Shown in pieces: positions 6,870 to 16,134 of a stretch of DNA of 64,000 nt. The position numbers were made by a program, and so were the translations under genes. Position 1 is the first letter of the stretch, and every line of letters begins with the position of its first letter. This DNA comes from SIG587 sp045649505 (GTDB lineage Bacteria; Bacillota; Clostridia; Oscillospirales; Acutalibacteraceae): NCBI GenBank assembly GCA_045649505.1, contig JAZRQA010000061.1, positions 8,231-72,230 of the forward strand, written 5' to 3'. The notes beneath the pieces were generated by a model. The model had not been told where the DNA came from. It ran no database searches and was given only the letters and a program-made list of their open reading frames with translations.

Positions 6870-9800
6870 ATGAAAAAGTTAGTTGCATTGGTACTGTCAG
6901 TTGTATTAATGATTTCAGTTTTACCGCTTAATGCTTTTGCAATGGATTGGGACTCTATTGTTAGTATTTCTTTTGCAGATACATATGTTTATGATGGAAT
7001 GCAAGAGGACGGCGGCAAGTTTGAACAATTTTATGTAAAAATTATAACGACCTTTGAAGATGGTAGTACATCTGAGGAAGACCGTATTGCTTATAGAAAC
7101 GGTGGGGTTGAGGTTAATTGGGGAACATTATATTTATCTGATAATCAAGACACAGAAACTTGGGAAGTTGGCAATACTTATCAAGTTACAGGCACTGTGG
7201 GAAGTTTTACAAATACATTTAACGTTGAAGTACGTGAAAACCCAATTCAAGAAATATCTATCGACGATTTTTGCATTATAAAATCTGATGAGTATTTTTC
7301 AGAAGGAAATGGCGAAGTCTATAACATCTACAACTTAATGGGATATTATCGCCCTTATTATGTTACATATAAAGACGGAAGTAGTACACCGGTTTATGGA
7401 CCTTTTTCAACTGGTGAATACACTTCGGTTGATTTAATTACGACCTGTGTAGTTCCTTATGAGGACTGGGAAAGCGGAAACACCTATGAAGTAATGGGAA
7501 CATTATTAGGAGTAAGCACTACATTTAATGTAACTGTACTCGAAATTGAAAGTATCGAAATCGAAGATGTGGAATGCATCGAAAATTTCAATGGTTATAT
7601 GGCAGGGTATTGGGATGAAAATGATAACTATATCGAGAATGCTTGGTTTGAGTATTATATCTCACCGGAAAAAATCACTATAGAGTTTACTAACACCTCA
7701 ATTACCGGTGATTTGTATGAAATAAGTGAATTTATAGGGTTATATCCTAACTGCTACTCTGATCAGGCCTACGAAAATCAATGGGGTCTTGGCAATCACA
7801 CCGCTACAATAAACATTTGTGGTTATGAGCAAAATTATAATGTTAAGGTAGTCGAAACACCTATTAAAGATATAATAATTGATGATATAACCTATATTGA
7901 AGGCACAAATCGATGGAATGATGGTCCGAATTATTATGAGTACTATATCAATCCCGAAACTCTGATGGTAATTTTAAAAGACGATACCGTTATAACAGGT
8001 ACATATAACGATGTTTGTGAACAATTAGGATATTATGGTGATTGCAGTTCGGATCAATCTTATGAGAATCTGTGGGGTGTTGGTGAACATAAGGCTACTA
8101 TTAATCTAATGGGTTATGTGAAAGAATATTCTATCAATATTATAAAATCACCAATTAGCAGTATTGAAATTGAAGATATTGAAATACTTGAGTGTACACA
8201 TGGCTATTATAATGATAAAGAAAATTATATGTATACTTCTTTCTCACCGACATTTAGTGTTACCTTTTCTGATGGCAGTGTGAAATCGGGATTAACTGAA
8301 GGAATAACTATAGATGAAGAATACTATAGCTTAGAAATTAGAGACTATACAGATCAATATGTTTCGCCTTGGGTTGTAGGTAATACATACGAAATTATAG
8401 GTTCTGTTTTAGGTGTTAGTGATACATTTAATGTAACTATAACTGAAAGTCCCGTGGTTAGCATAGAAGTTGAAGACGTTACCTGTATTGAGGGTACAAG
8501 AGGCTACTATATTATTGATGACGCCGGAAATTACTATGAGTACACCGATATTTATATGTATCCGAATTATTCGGTTATACTGAAAGATGGCACTGAATTG
8601 GAAGCAGCATTTCATTCACCTTACGAAGGCTATATGGGTATGGGTGAATATGGAGTATTAATAGACGGTCAAATTTATGATATTAGTAATATAACCGATA
8701 ACCAAAATGAACAACACTGGAGTGTTGGAACGCATACGGCAACAGCAGAGTTTTTAGGTGCTACAGATGAATTTAATGTTATAATAACCGAAAGCCCTGT
8801 TGAAAGTGTTAGGGTTGAAGATATAACGGTAATTAATGGTATAGACTCCTATTATAATGGTGATTTTGATTATTACAATCTGTATCCCACATATACCGTT
8901 ACTTTCAAAGACGGAACCGAAAAGACATTCACGAATGGAACAGGAACAGCTTTAGACGGAAATTATTTTAGTTATTTAGATGTTCATTATAATCAATGGG
9001 AAGCGCCATTTGAAACCGGAGAAACTTATCAAATCGTCGGAAATTTTGGTTTAGCAACAGACACTTTTGAGGTTTCGGTAGTGGAAAATCCGGTTGAGAG
9101 TATCGAAGTTATAAGTGAGCCTAACAAGACTGAATATTTAGTTGGCGAATATTATGATTTAAAGGGTATGACCATACGGATTCATTATGATGATAGCACT
9201 TATGAGGATATAAATATCGAAAGTACTTGTAATGCGAATGCAGTCGGATTTGGTGTCTTGGCCTATTATTCTAACAAACTGCAAAAATTTGGTTATTTAT
9301 CTTTGCCTGACGGTTCTTTTGATACTGTCGGCCAACAAGCAATAGAAATTGAATTATTTGGAAAAACCTGTGAACTGAATGTTACAGTTGAAGAAAACCC
9401 GATTGAAAGCATTTCTATTAGAGAAGATGCTGATAAATCTATCATAATTACCGTAAACAATATGGGCGGCACGAGTTATGATATGAAAATATTAGATATA
9501 ACTTATCTTTGGTTTGAAGACAATGTCGCGTATACTCCAATTTTTACAGATAAAGGAATTTTTGATGCAGCAATATTTGATGATGAGGGAAGCATTGCTA
9601 TAGGACTGGGAGATGTCTATTCAGAAGATATAATTAAAAGCAATACTCTTACCGGAAGTGAGTGGTACGAAGTTGTAAAGCTTATTAGCAATAATTTGGA
9701 AATGCCGCTCATAATGTTGAATTCTGATATAGGGTCTTTTGCAGGCAAAATTACCGCTGACAATATTGATGAAATTATTAAAGCTGCAGGCTATATGGAT

Positions 9801-10340
9801 AATAATTTATGGGCAAATGCCGATCAAATTATTGATATGAAATATGCTGTGTTCGAAGGAGAGATTGTAAGAAAAGCAGTCTTAAAATTCTTTGCTCTTG
9901 ACAACATTGATTTATCGCTGTCTGAAAATTATAATCCTGATACCGATACATATAAATTTCCTATAGAAGACTCTGGGGGATACGGAGTTAACAAGCCTTA
10001 TCAACTGGAGTACAGCAATGGAATTTGGACTGCAAAATTAACTATGTTTGTAGATGAACCGGGCGCGGAGCAGTCAGTTATATACGTTAAGCTTAACGAT
10101 GAACACAAGATAGTAAGTTTTAATTTTAATGCTAATGCTAATGTTAATGTAGGCGACCTTGACGGTGATGAAGAAAAAACCGACTGGGACGGTGTTTTGC
10201 TTGCCCGTTACCTCGCAGGATGGAATGTAGAGATTTCAGCCGAAGAAGTATTAGATATCGATGGTGATGGCGAGATTACCGACTGGGACGGCGTTGTTTT
10301 GGATCGCTATCTCGCAGGTTGGAATGTTTCAATAGGTTAA
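6870..10340 (+). CDS. Secreted eight-repeat surface protein with C-terminal dockerin
   Basis: This 1156-residue exported protein starts with a signal peptide (cleavage after about residue 24). Eight tandem units of roughly 95-115 residues follow. Most open with a strand like ESIEVEDV, contain an aromatic KDGT-type hairpin and a W-x-VGxHxAT or W-x-GNTYE strand, and close with FNVTITESP. Unit 8 (LVGEYYDLKGMTIRIHY) resembles bacterial Ig-like domains. A globular region of about 230 residues precedes a type I-like dockerin at about 1094-1156, with two calcium loops, DLDGDEEKTDWD and DIDGDGEITDWD, each followed by the helix LARYLAGW or DRYLAGW. No catalytic domain is recognised. The neighbouring cohesin gene suggests the protein is docked on the cell surface. 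Confidence 0.85.
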   Translation: MKKLVALVLSVVLMISVLPLNAFAMDWDSIVSISFADTYVYDGMQEDGGKFEQFYVKIITTFEDGSTSEEDRIAYRNGGVEVNWGTLYLSDNQDTETWEVGNTYQVTGTVGSFTNTFNVEVRENPIQEISIDDFCIIKSDEYFSEGNGEVYNIYNLMGYYRPYYVTYKDGSSTPVYGPFSTGEYTSVDLITTCVVPYEDWESGNTYEVMGTLLGVSTTFNVTVLEIESIEIEDVECIENFNGYMAGYWDENDNYIENAWFEYYISPEKITIEFTNTSITGDLYEISEFIGLYPNCYSDQAYENQWGLGNHTATINICGYEQNYNVKVVETPIKDIIIDDITYIEGTNRWNDGPNYYEYYINPETLMVILKDDTVITGTYNDVCEQLGYYGDCSSDQSYENLWGVGEHKATINLMGYVKEYSINIIKSPISSIEIEDIEILECTHGYYNDKENYMYTSFSPTFSVTFSDGSVKSGLTEGITIDEEYYSLEIRDYTDQYVSPWVVGNTYEIIGSVLGVSDTFNVTITESPVVSIEVEDVTCIEGTRGYYIIDDAGNYYEYTDIYMYPNYSVILKDGTELEAAFHSPYEGYMGMGEYGVLIDGQIYDISNITDNQNEQHWSVGTHTATAEFLGATDEFNVIITESPVESVRVEDITVINGIDSYYNGDFDYYNLYPTYTVTFKDGTEKTFTNGTGTALDGNYFSYLDVHYNQWEAPFETGETYQIVGNFGLATDTFEVSVVENPVESIEVISEPNKTEYLVGEYYDLKGMTIRIHYDDSTYEDINIESTCNANAVGFGVLAYYSNKLQKFGYLSLPDGSFDTVGQQAIEIELFGKTCELNVTVEENPIESISIREDADKSIIITVNNMGGTSYDMKILDITYLWFEDNVAYTPIFTDKGIFDAAIFDDEGSIAIGLGDVYSEDIIKSNTLTGSEWYEVVKLISNNLEMPLIMLNSDIGSFAGKITADNIDEIIKAAGYMDNNLWANADQIIDMKYAVFEGEIVRKAVLKFFALDNIDLSLSENYNPDTDTYKFPIEDSGGYGVNKPYQLEYSNGIWTAKLTMFVDEPGAEQSVIYVKLNDEHKIVSFNFNANANVNVGDLDGDEEKTDWDGVLLARYLAGWNVEISAEEVLDIDGDGEITDWDGVVLDRYLAGWNVSIG

Positions 10341-10353
10341 GAGGAGAATTTCA

Positions 10354-11868
10354 ATGAAAAAAGTAATATCTATTTTAATAGCTTTAGTTTTAACATTTGC
10401 TTTGTTTTGCGTTCCTGCTTCCGCAGCAGGAACGGGCACATTAGCACTTTCAAACGCTGAAGGAAAACAAGGAGATACTGTTACGGTAAATGTAAACCTT
10501 AACTCTAACCCGGGACTTATAACAATGAAATTTACAGTTTCTTGGGGAGATGGTTTAGAGTTAACTGGTGTTTCTAACTCTGGATTGCTTGCTGGCTGGA
10601 CAACACCTGCACCGACAATCAGTTCACCCTATACTTTGCGTTGGGCCGATTCTCTTTCAACGACTAATAGTACAAAAACAGGCAAAATTGCAACGCTTAC
10701 TTTTAAAATTAAGGATAATGCAACCGTAGGCAATAAGACCGTTACTTTAACATTTAGTGAATCTCGTGATGCAAACGGCGGCAGAAATACTTTCGGTAAT
10801 GCCACCGCAACTGTTAAAGTTAACTGTAAGACCCACACCTACGGTACATATACCAAAAAGGATAATACAAACCACACCCGTACCTGCTCTGCCTGCGGAA
10901 ACGTTGAGACCAAGGCGCACACCTGGAATGGCGGTAGTGTAACCAAACCCGCTGACTGTAAAGAAGCGGGCAATACACACTATACCTGTACTGCTACAGG
11001 TTGCGGAGCTACTAAGGATGGCCCTATTTCAAAAACAAATAATCATACATATGGTTCTTGGAGTCAGACAAAGGCACCAAAATGCACCGAAAAAGGCCAA
11101 CAATCAAGAACATGTTCAACCTGTCAAAAAGTAGAAACAAAGGATGTTGCGGCAACCGGACATAAAATGGGTTCTTGGTCGCGAACCAAGGCACCGAGTT
11201 GTACTACAAAAGGCGCAGAGACAAGAAAGTGTTCAAAGTGTAATTATACCGAAAGCAGAGATATTCCCGCCACAGGTCACTCTTTAGGTAATTGGAAAAC
11301 CACAAGGGAAGCAAACTGTGAAGCAAAGGGTGAGCAAACAAGAAGTTGCTCTAAATGCTCACACAAAGAAACAAAGGCAGTTAATGCACTGGGTCATAAG
11401 TTCTCTAATCCCACCGTTACAAAGGAGCCTGCCTGCACCGAGACGGGAATTGAAACGGGCAAGTGTACTGTTTGCAAAAAGGAAACGACAAACACTATTC
11501 CCGCTGCAGGTCACAAAATGGGTGAAAGTGTTGTAACACTTGAGCCAACTTGTACAGCCGAAGGTAAAAAAGAAGGCACTTGCACTATTTGTGGAACAAA
11601 GGCAGAAGAAACAATTGCACCAGAGGGACATAGCTTTAGCGAGGCGGTTGTAACAAAAGAAGCCACCGAAACCGAAACGGGAATAAAGACTAAAACCTGC
11701 ACCGCTTGCGGTACTACGGAGGAAGAAATAATTCCCGTTATAAGTAAGGTCGGCGGAGCTTCTGCGACAATGCTTCTTATCATTGGCGGCGCGGGAGTAT
11801 TACTGATTGCGGCGGTAGTTATAATTATTGTAGCCACCAAAAAGAAAAAGGCAAAAGAACAGGAATAA
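10354..11868 (+). CDS. Membrane-anchored cohesin protein with eight Cys-rich modules
   Basis: The 504-residue exported protein has a signal peptide (about 1-24) and a cohesin-like beta-sandwich at about 27-157, recognised by GDTVTVNVNLNSNPG, the strand IATLTFKIKDNATVGNKTV and overall length. Eight modules of about 38 residues follow (about 158-463). Most have a first Cys, a CxxC pair and a closing GH. A single membrane helix (about 472-494) and a KKKKAKEQE tail anchor the C-terminus with the tail inside. The gene starts 13 bases after the dockerin gene with its own AGAGGAG site, so the two are almost certainly cotranscribed. Cohesin-dockerin binding between the two products is a strong inference from family knowledge. 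Confidence 0.85.
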   Translation: MKKVISILIALVLTFALFCVPASAAGTGTLALSNAEGKQGDTVTVNVNLNSNPGLITMKFTVSWGDGLELTGVSNSGLLAGWTTPAPTISSPYTLRWADSLSTTNSTKTGKIATLTFKIKDNATVGNKTVTLTFSESRDANGGRNTFGNATATVKVNCKTHTYGTYTKKDNTNHTRTCSACGNVETKAHTWNGGSVTKPADCKEAGNTHYTCTATGCGATKDGPISKTNNHTYGSWSQTKAPKCTEKGQQSRTCSTCQKVETKDVAATGHKMGSWSRTKAPSCTTKGAETRKCSKCNYTESRDIPATGHSLGNWKTTREANCEAKGEQTRSCSKCSHKETKAVNALGHKFSNPTVTKEPACTETGIETGKCTVCKKETTNTIPAAGHKMGESVVTLEPTCTAEGKKEGTCTICGTKAEETIAPEGHSFSEAVVTKEATETETGIKTKTCTACGTTEEEIIPVISKVGGASATMLLIIGGAGVLLIAAVVIIIVATKKKKAKEQE

Positions 11869-11896
11869 TCTAATTGTTAATTTTCTGTAAAACGGC

Positions 11897-11925
11897 TTGA
11901 CTTTTCCATAAAAAGGTTATACAAT
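11897..11925 (+). promoter_or_regulatory. Sigma-A promoter of htpG
   Basis: TTGACT at 11897-11902 and TACAAT at 11920-11925 are spaced by 17 bp and sit immediately before the CIRCE element. Confidence 0.9.
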
Positions 11926-11926
11926 A

Positions 11927-11953
11927 TTAGCACTCAGGTTTTTCGAGTGCTAA
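11927..11953 (+). promoter_or_regulatory. CIRCE element (HrcA operator)
   Basis: TTAGCACTC, nine bases, then GAGTGCTAA is an exact match to the CIRCE consensus. It covers the htpG start of transcription, so HrcA repression and heat induction are expected. hrcA itself is not in the window. Confidence 0.97.
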
Positions 11954-11976
11954 TATTTTTTTGCAAGGTGAAGAAA

Positions 11977-13863
11977 ATGGCTAAAAAACAGTTTAAAACA
12001 GAGTCTAAGAAACTTCTGGATATGATGATAAACTCTATCTATACACATAAGGAAATTTTCTTGCGTGAGCTTATTTCAAACGCGAGTGACGCTATTGATA
12101 AGCTTTATTTTCGCTCCTTAACCGATAACAGCGTGGGACTTTCCCGCGATGAGTTTGCGGTGTGGCTGAGCGCCGATAAGGATAATCGCATTTTAAAAAT
12201 TACCGATAACGGTATCGGCATGACCAAGGAGGAGCTTGAAAACAACCTTGGTACCATAGCTAAGAGCGGCTCCTTTGATTTTAAAAATAATAACACCGAA
12301 AAAACCGATATTGATATAATAGGTCAGTTTGGCGTTGGCTTTTATTCGGCTTTTATGGTAAGTGACGATATCACCGTTATTTCCCGCGCCTTCGGCAGTG
12401 ATGAGGCTTATAAGTGGCATTCTGCAGGGGTGGACGGCTATTCGGTTGAGCCTTGCGAAAGGGAAGATTTCGGTACCGAGATAACCCTTCACATTAAGGA
12501 AAATACCGAAAATGAGCAGTATGACGAGTTCCTTGATGCATACCGTTTAAGAGCACTTGTCAAAAAGTATTCCGATTATATCCGCTACCCTATAAAAATG
12601 AATATGGAAAACCGTGTGCTTAAAGAGGGTAGTGAAAATGAGTACGAAACCGTAATTGAGGAGCAAACACTTAACAGTATGGTACCTTTGTGGCGCAAAA
12701 ACGCTAAAGAGGTAACCGAGGATGAGTATAATAACTTCTATAGGGACAAGTTCTACGATTTTGAGGCACCTGCAAAGGTGATACATTCCCACACAGAGGG
12801 CAGTGCCACCTATGATGCGCTTATGTTTATTCCTGCCCACGCGCCCTTTGACTATTATTCAAAGGATTTTGAAAAGGGTTTACAGCTCTATTCAAGCGGT
12901 GTTCTTATAATGGACAAATGCGGTGATTTACTTCCCGATTATTTCTCCTTTGTAAGGGGCCTTGTTGACAGTGCCGATTTATCTCTTAATATTTCGCGTG
13001 AGCTGTTACAGCACGACCATCAGCTTAAGATAATCGCTAAGACAATAGAAAAGAAAATAAAAAGCGAGCTTACAAAAATGCTGGATACCGACCGCGAGGG
13101 TTATGAAAAATTCTTTAAAGCCTTTGGAATTCAGTTGAAATTCGGTCTTTATAGCGACTACGGCACCCATAAGGATGTACTCAAAGACCTTGTCATCTTC
13201 TGCTCAAGCTTTGAGAATAAAATGACAACTTTAAAGGAGTATATCACCCGTGCGGGCGAAGATGCAAAGACCATTTACTACGCTTGCGGTGAAACCTATG
13301 ATAAAATTTTAATGCTACCTCAGGTTGAGGCCGCTAAGGAACGCAAAATTGAGGTGTTACTGCTTACCGATGATGTAGACGAGTTTGCTCTTAAAATGTT
13401 GAACGAGTATGAAGGCAAGCAGTTTGTAAATATTTGTAGTGAAAATGCCGATATCCTGAGTGAGGATGAAAAGGAAGCCTTAAAGAAGGAAAACGAGGAA
13501 AACGCCGAGCTGTTAAAGCTTATGAAGGAAAGCATTGGCGACGCCGTTAGCGCGGTCAAGTTTACAAACACACTTAAAAATCACCCTGTTTGTCTATCCA
13601 GCGAGGGCGGCATCTCGACCGAAATGGAGAAGGTGTTAAATTCTATGCCCGGCGCAGGGGAAAACAAGGTCAAGGCGCAGATAGTGTTGGAAATAAGCCT
13701 TGAGCACCCCATTGCTACCAAGCTTAAGGAACTTTATACATCCGATAAGGAAAAGGTTGCCGATTATGCAAAGATTCTCTATGCTCAGGCGCGGCTTATC
13801 GGCGGAATGTCTATAGAAAATCCAACCGAGCTATCAGGTCTGGTATGCGCACTTATGATATAG
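11977..13863 (+). CDS. htpG: Hsp90-family chaperone HtpG
   Basis: The 628-residue protein is a full-length HtpG. The N-terminal GHKL ATP-binding domain shows ELISNASDAIDKL, the DNGIGM motif and GQFGVGFYSAFMV, followed by the middle domain with the catalytic-loop region NISRELLQ, and the C-terminal dimerisation domain. It is an ATP-dependent cytosolic chaperone. The ATG at 11977 is chosen because MAKKQFKTESKKLLD matches the usual start and AAGGTGAAG lies upstream. An earlier in-frame start at 11947 falls inside the CIRCE element. CIRCE control of htpG, rather than of only groESL and dnaK, is worth noting. Confidence 0.97.
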   Translation: MAKKQFKTESKKLLDMMINSIYTHKEIFLRELISNASDAIDKLYFRSLTDNSVGLSRDEFAVWLSADKDNRILKITDNGIGMTKEELENNLGTIAKSGSFDFKNNNTEKTDIDIIGQFGVGFYSAFMVSDDITVISRAFGSDEAYKWHSAGVDGYSVEPCEREDFGTEITLHIKENTENEQYDEFLDAYRLRALVKKYSDYIRYPIKMNMENRVLKEGSENEYETVIEEQTLNSMVPLWRKNAKEVTEDEYNNFYRDKFYDFEAPAKVIHSHTEGSATYDALMFIPAHAPFDYYSKDFEKGLQLYSSGVLIMDKCGDLLPDYFSFVRGLVDSADLSLNISRELLQHDHQLKIIAKTIEKKIKSELTKMLDTDREGYEKFFKAFGIQLKFGLYSDYGTHKDVLKDLVIFCSSFENKMTTLKEYITRAGEDAKTIYYACGETYDKILMLPQVEAAKERKIEVLLLTDDVDEFALKMLNEYEGKQFVNICSENADILSEDEKEALKKENEENAELLKLMKESIGDAVSAVKFTNTLKNHPVCLSSEGGISTEMEKVLNSMPGAGENKVKAQIVLEISLEHPIATKLKELYTSDKEKVADYAKILYAQARLIGGMSIENPTELSGLVCALMI

Positions 13864-13916
13864 GAGCCAATGAAGATTTACGGCAAACCACTGATATTTA
13901 AAAAGAGAGTAAAAAA

Positions 13917-13946
13917 GCCGAGATGCAAAGCACCTCTTCTTTTTTA
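13917..13946. terminator. Hairpin between convergent htpG and serS
   Basis: A 7-bp stem (13920-13926 with 13930-13936) is flanked by A runs on the left and T runs on the right. It has one mismatch on the plus strand, which becomes a G-U pair on the minus strand. It can act on both strands. Confidence 0.65.
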
Positions 13947-13988
13947 TTAAAGTTGATTTAAATATATCCTTTATCGAAAAGGACCTAG

Positions 13989-15260
13989 TTACTTTGTTAT
14001 CTTATCGCAGCCCATATAAGGTCTTAGTGCTTCGGGAATGGTCACGCTGCCGTCCTCGTTCTGGTAGTTTTCAAGTATTGCGGCAACGGTTCTTCCAACT
14101 GCAACACCCGAACCGTTAAGGGTGTGCACAAGCTGCGCCTTATCCTTAATATCCTTCTTGAAGCGGATGGAGCCGCGGCGCGCCTGATAATCCTCAAAGT
14201 TGGAGCAGCTTGAAATCTCAACATATCTGCCGTAGCTGGGCATCCACACCTCAATATCATAGGTCTTCGCGGAGGAGAAGCCAAGGTCACCCGAACAAAG
14301 GCATACAACACGGTAGGGAAGTCCCAGTCCTGCCAGCACACGCTCAGCATCTTTTGTAAGGCTTTCAAGCTCTTCATATGAATTTTCAGGGTCAGCAAAT
14401 TTAACAAGCTCAACCTTGTTAAACTGGTGCTGACGGATAAGACCGCGGGTATCTCTGCCCGCGCTTCCTGCCTCAGCACGGAAGCAAGCGGAATATGCGG
14501 CATATTTAATAGGCAGCTTCTTTCCGTCAACAATCTCGTCCCTGTGCATATTGGTAACGGGTACCTCAGCGGTGGGAATAAGGAAGTAATCATTGGTGAG
14601 CTTAAAGGCATCCTCCTCAAATTTGGGGAGCTGTCCTGTTGCGGTCATAGATGCGCGGTTTGCCATAAAGGGAGGCAACACCTCGGTATAACCGTGTTCG
14701 GTGTGGGTGTTAAGGAAGTAGTTTATAATGCTGCGTTCAAGGCGCGCGCCAAGTCCTTTATAGAAGTGGAAACGGGTTCCTGTTACCTTAGCGGCAGTTT
14801 CGGGGTCAAGAATTCCAAGATTTGCTCCGATATCCCAGTGCGCTTTAGGCTCATAGGGGAAATTTGTCGGCTCACCGTTACGGCGAATTTCAACATTATC
14901 CGAATCATCGTGACCAACGGGCACGCTTGCATGAGGGATGTTGGGTATCTGTAGCAGCAGCTCGCGCTGTTTTGCCTCAAGTTCAGACTGTACCTTGCCA
15001 TCCTCCTTAATTTTATCGGAGATTTCCTTCATTTTAGTCATAAGCTCATCGGTGCTAACACCCTGCTTTTTGAGCATAGGAATCTGCTTCGATGCAGCGT
15101 TCTGTTCTGCGCGAAGAGCCTCTACCTGTGTGGTAAGCTCAAGACGCTTTGCATCAATGGCGAGCAGCTCATCAATAACCGCATCAAGGTTACCGTTGCG
15201 GTTTTTTACCGCCTGTTTTACCATATCGGGATTACTTCTTACAAGTTTAATATCTAACAT
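13989..15260 (-). CDS. serS: Seryl-tRNA synthetase
   Basis: The 423-residue class II aminoacyl-tRNA synthetase charges tRNA-Ser. An N-terminal long coiled-coil tRNA-binding arm (about 25-100) precedes the catalytic domain with motif 2 (FRAEAGSAGRDTRGLIRQHQF) and motif 3 (NGSGVAVGRTVAAILENYQ). Start MLDIKLVRSNP at 15260 is typical of the family; longer in-frame versions run into parB. It lies 19 bases after parB, giving a parA-parB-serS unit, an arrangement common near the origin in Clostridia. No T-box leader precedes it. Confidence 0.97.
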   Translation of the reverse strand: MLDIKLVRSNPDMVKQAVKNRNGNLDAVIDELLAIDAKRLELTTQVEALRAEQNAASKQIPMLKKQGVSTDELMTKMKEISDKIKEDGKVQSELEAKQRELLLQIPNIPHASVPVGHDDSDNVEIRRNGEPTNFPYEPKAHWDIGANLGILDPETAAKVTGTRFHFYKGLGARLERSIINYFLNTHTEHGYTEVLPPFMANRASMTATGQLPKFEEDAFKLTNDYFLIPTAEVPVTNMHRDEIVDGKKLPIKYAAYSACFRAEAGSAGRDTRGLIRQHQFNKVELVKFADPENSYEELESLTKDAERVLAGLGLPYRVVCLCSGDLGFSSAKTYDIEVWMPSYGRYVEISSCSNFEDYQARRGSIRFKKDIKDKAQLVHTLNGSGVAVGRTVAAILENYQNEDGSVTIPEALRPYMGCDKITK

Positions 15261-15279
15261 AACTATTTTTCTCCAATTT

Positions 15280-16134
15280 TTATTTTTTTCCTGCAAGCTT
15301 ATTGGCAAATTCAGCAAGCTCCTGCCTACTGTAAAATTCAAGCGTTATGGTGCCCTTTTCTCCCTTTCCTGGTTTTACGCTAACCCGTCTGCCGAGTTCA
15401 TTCTTAAGGGATAGCTCAACCTCGCGGAAGAAGGTGGGTTTAACGGGTGACGGGGTTCGTTTGTTCGAAGCACCCTTGCTCAGCGCCTTTGCAGCGGCTT
15501 CAAGCTCACGCACATTTGACCCATCAAGTGCCATTTTGAAAAGAATATTACGGTGAGCATCGGTCTCGGCGACTAAAATTGCTCTTGCATGCCCCGCCGA
15601 AATGCTGCCCTGTTGTAGCGCGGCAAGAATATTTTCGGGAAGATTAAGAAGTCGTAAAGCGTTTGCCACAGCGCTTCTTGATTTACCCATCCTTGTTGCT
15701 ACCGTTTCCTGTGTAAGATTGTATTTATCCATAAGACTGCGATAGCCTAACGCCTCTTCAACGGGATTTAGGTCTTCGCGCTGTAAATTTTCTATCATAG
15801 CAATTTCGCCAGCGCTTTGCGCATCAAGCGATTTGACTATTACGGGAATTTCCTCAAGCTCGGCAAGGCGGCAGGCGCGCCAGCGGCGTTCACCCGCTAT
15901 TATCTCATACCTTCCGCTGAGCAGCGGGCGTACCAAAATTGGCTGTAAAAGGCCGTGAAGCTTAATACTCTCACTTAACTCACTGAGTGACTCCTCGTCA
16001 AAAGCACGGCGGGGCTGTTCTTTGTTTGGTTCTATCTCGTTTATTTTTAAGATTATAACCTGCTCGCTGTCGGTAGCGTTTTCGTCCAGCAGGGAATTAA
16101 AACCGCGGCCTAGACCGCCTTTTTTTACTGCCAT
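15280..16134 (-). CDS. parB: Chromosome-partitioning protein ParB (Spo0J)
   Basis: The 284-residue protein has the ParB layout. The N-terminal nuclease-like CTP-binding domain contains NEIEPNKEQPRRAFDEESL, GERRWRA and MIENLQREDLNPVEEA. A helix-turn-helix (TQETVATRMGKSRSAVANALRLL) reads parS, and a C-terminal dimerisation region closes the protein. The ATG at 16134 overlaps the last base of the parA stop codon (TAATG) and follows AAGGGGTGG; a GTG nine bases further upstream is an alternative. It loads on parS and acts with ParA in chromosome segregation and sporulation control. Confidence 0.96.
   Translation of the reverse strand: MAVKKGGLGRGFNSLLDENATDSEQVIILKINEIEPNKEQPRRAFDEESLSELSESIKLHGLLQPILVRPLLSGRYEIIAGERRWRACRLAELEEIPVIVKSLDAQSAGEIAMIENLQREDLNPVEEALGYRSLMDKYNLTQETVATRMGKSRSAVANALRLLNLPENILAALQQGSISAGHARAILVAETDAHRNILFKMALDGSNVRELEAAAKALSKGASNKRTPSPVKPTFFREVELSLKNELGRRVSVKPGKGEKGTITLEFYSRQELAEFANKLAGKK

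Noticed and set aside
10828..11745. CxxC repeats as multihaem cytochrome (CxxCH) sites
   Set aside because: The residue after the CxxC pair is not His in any module, so haem c attachment is not supported.
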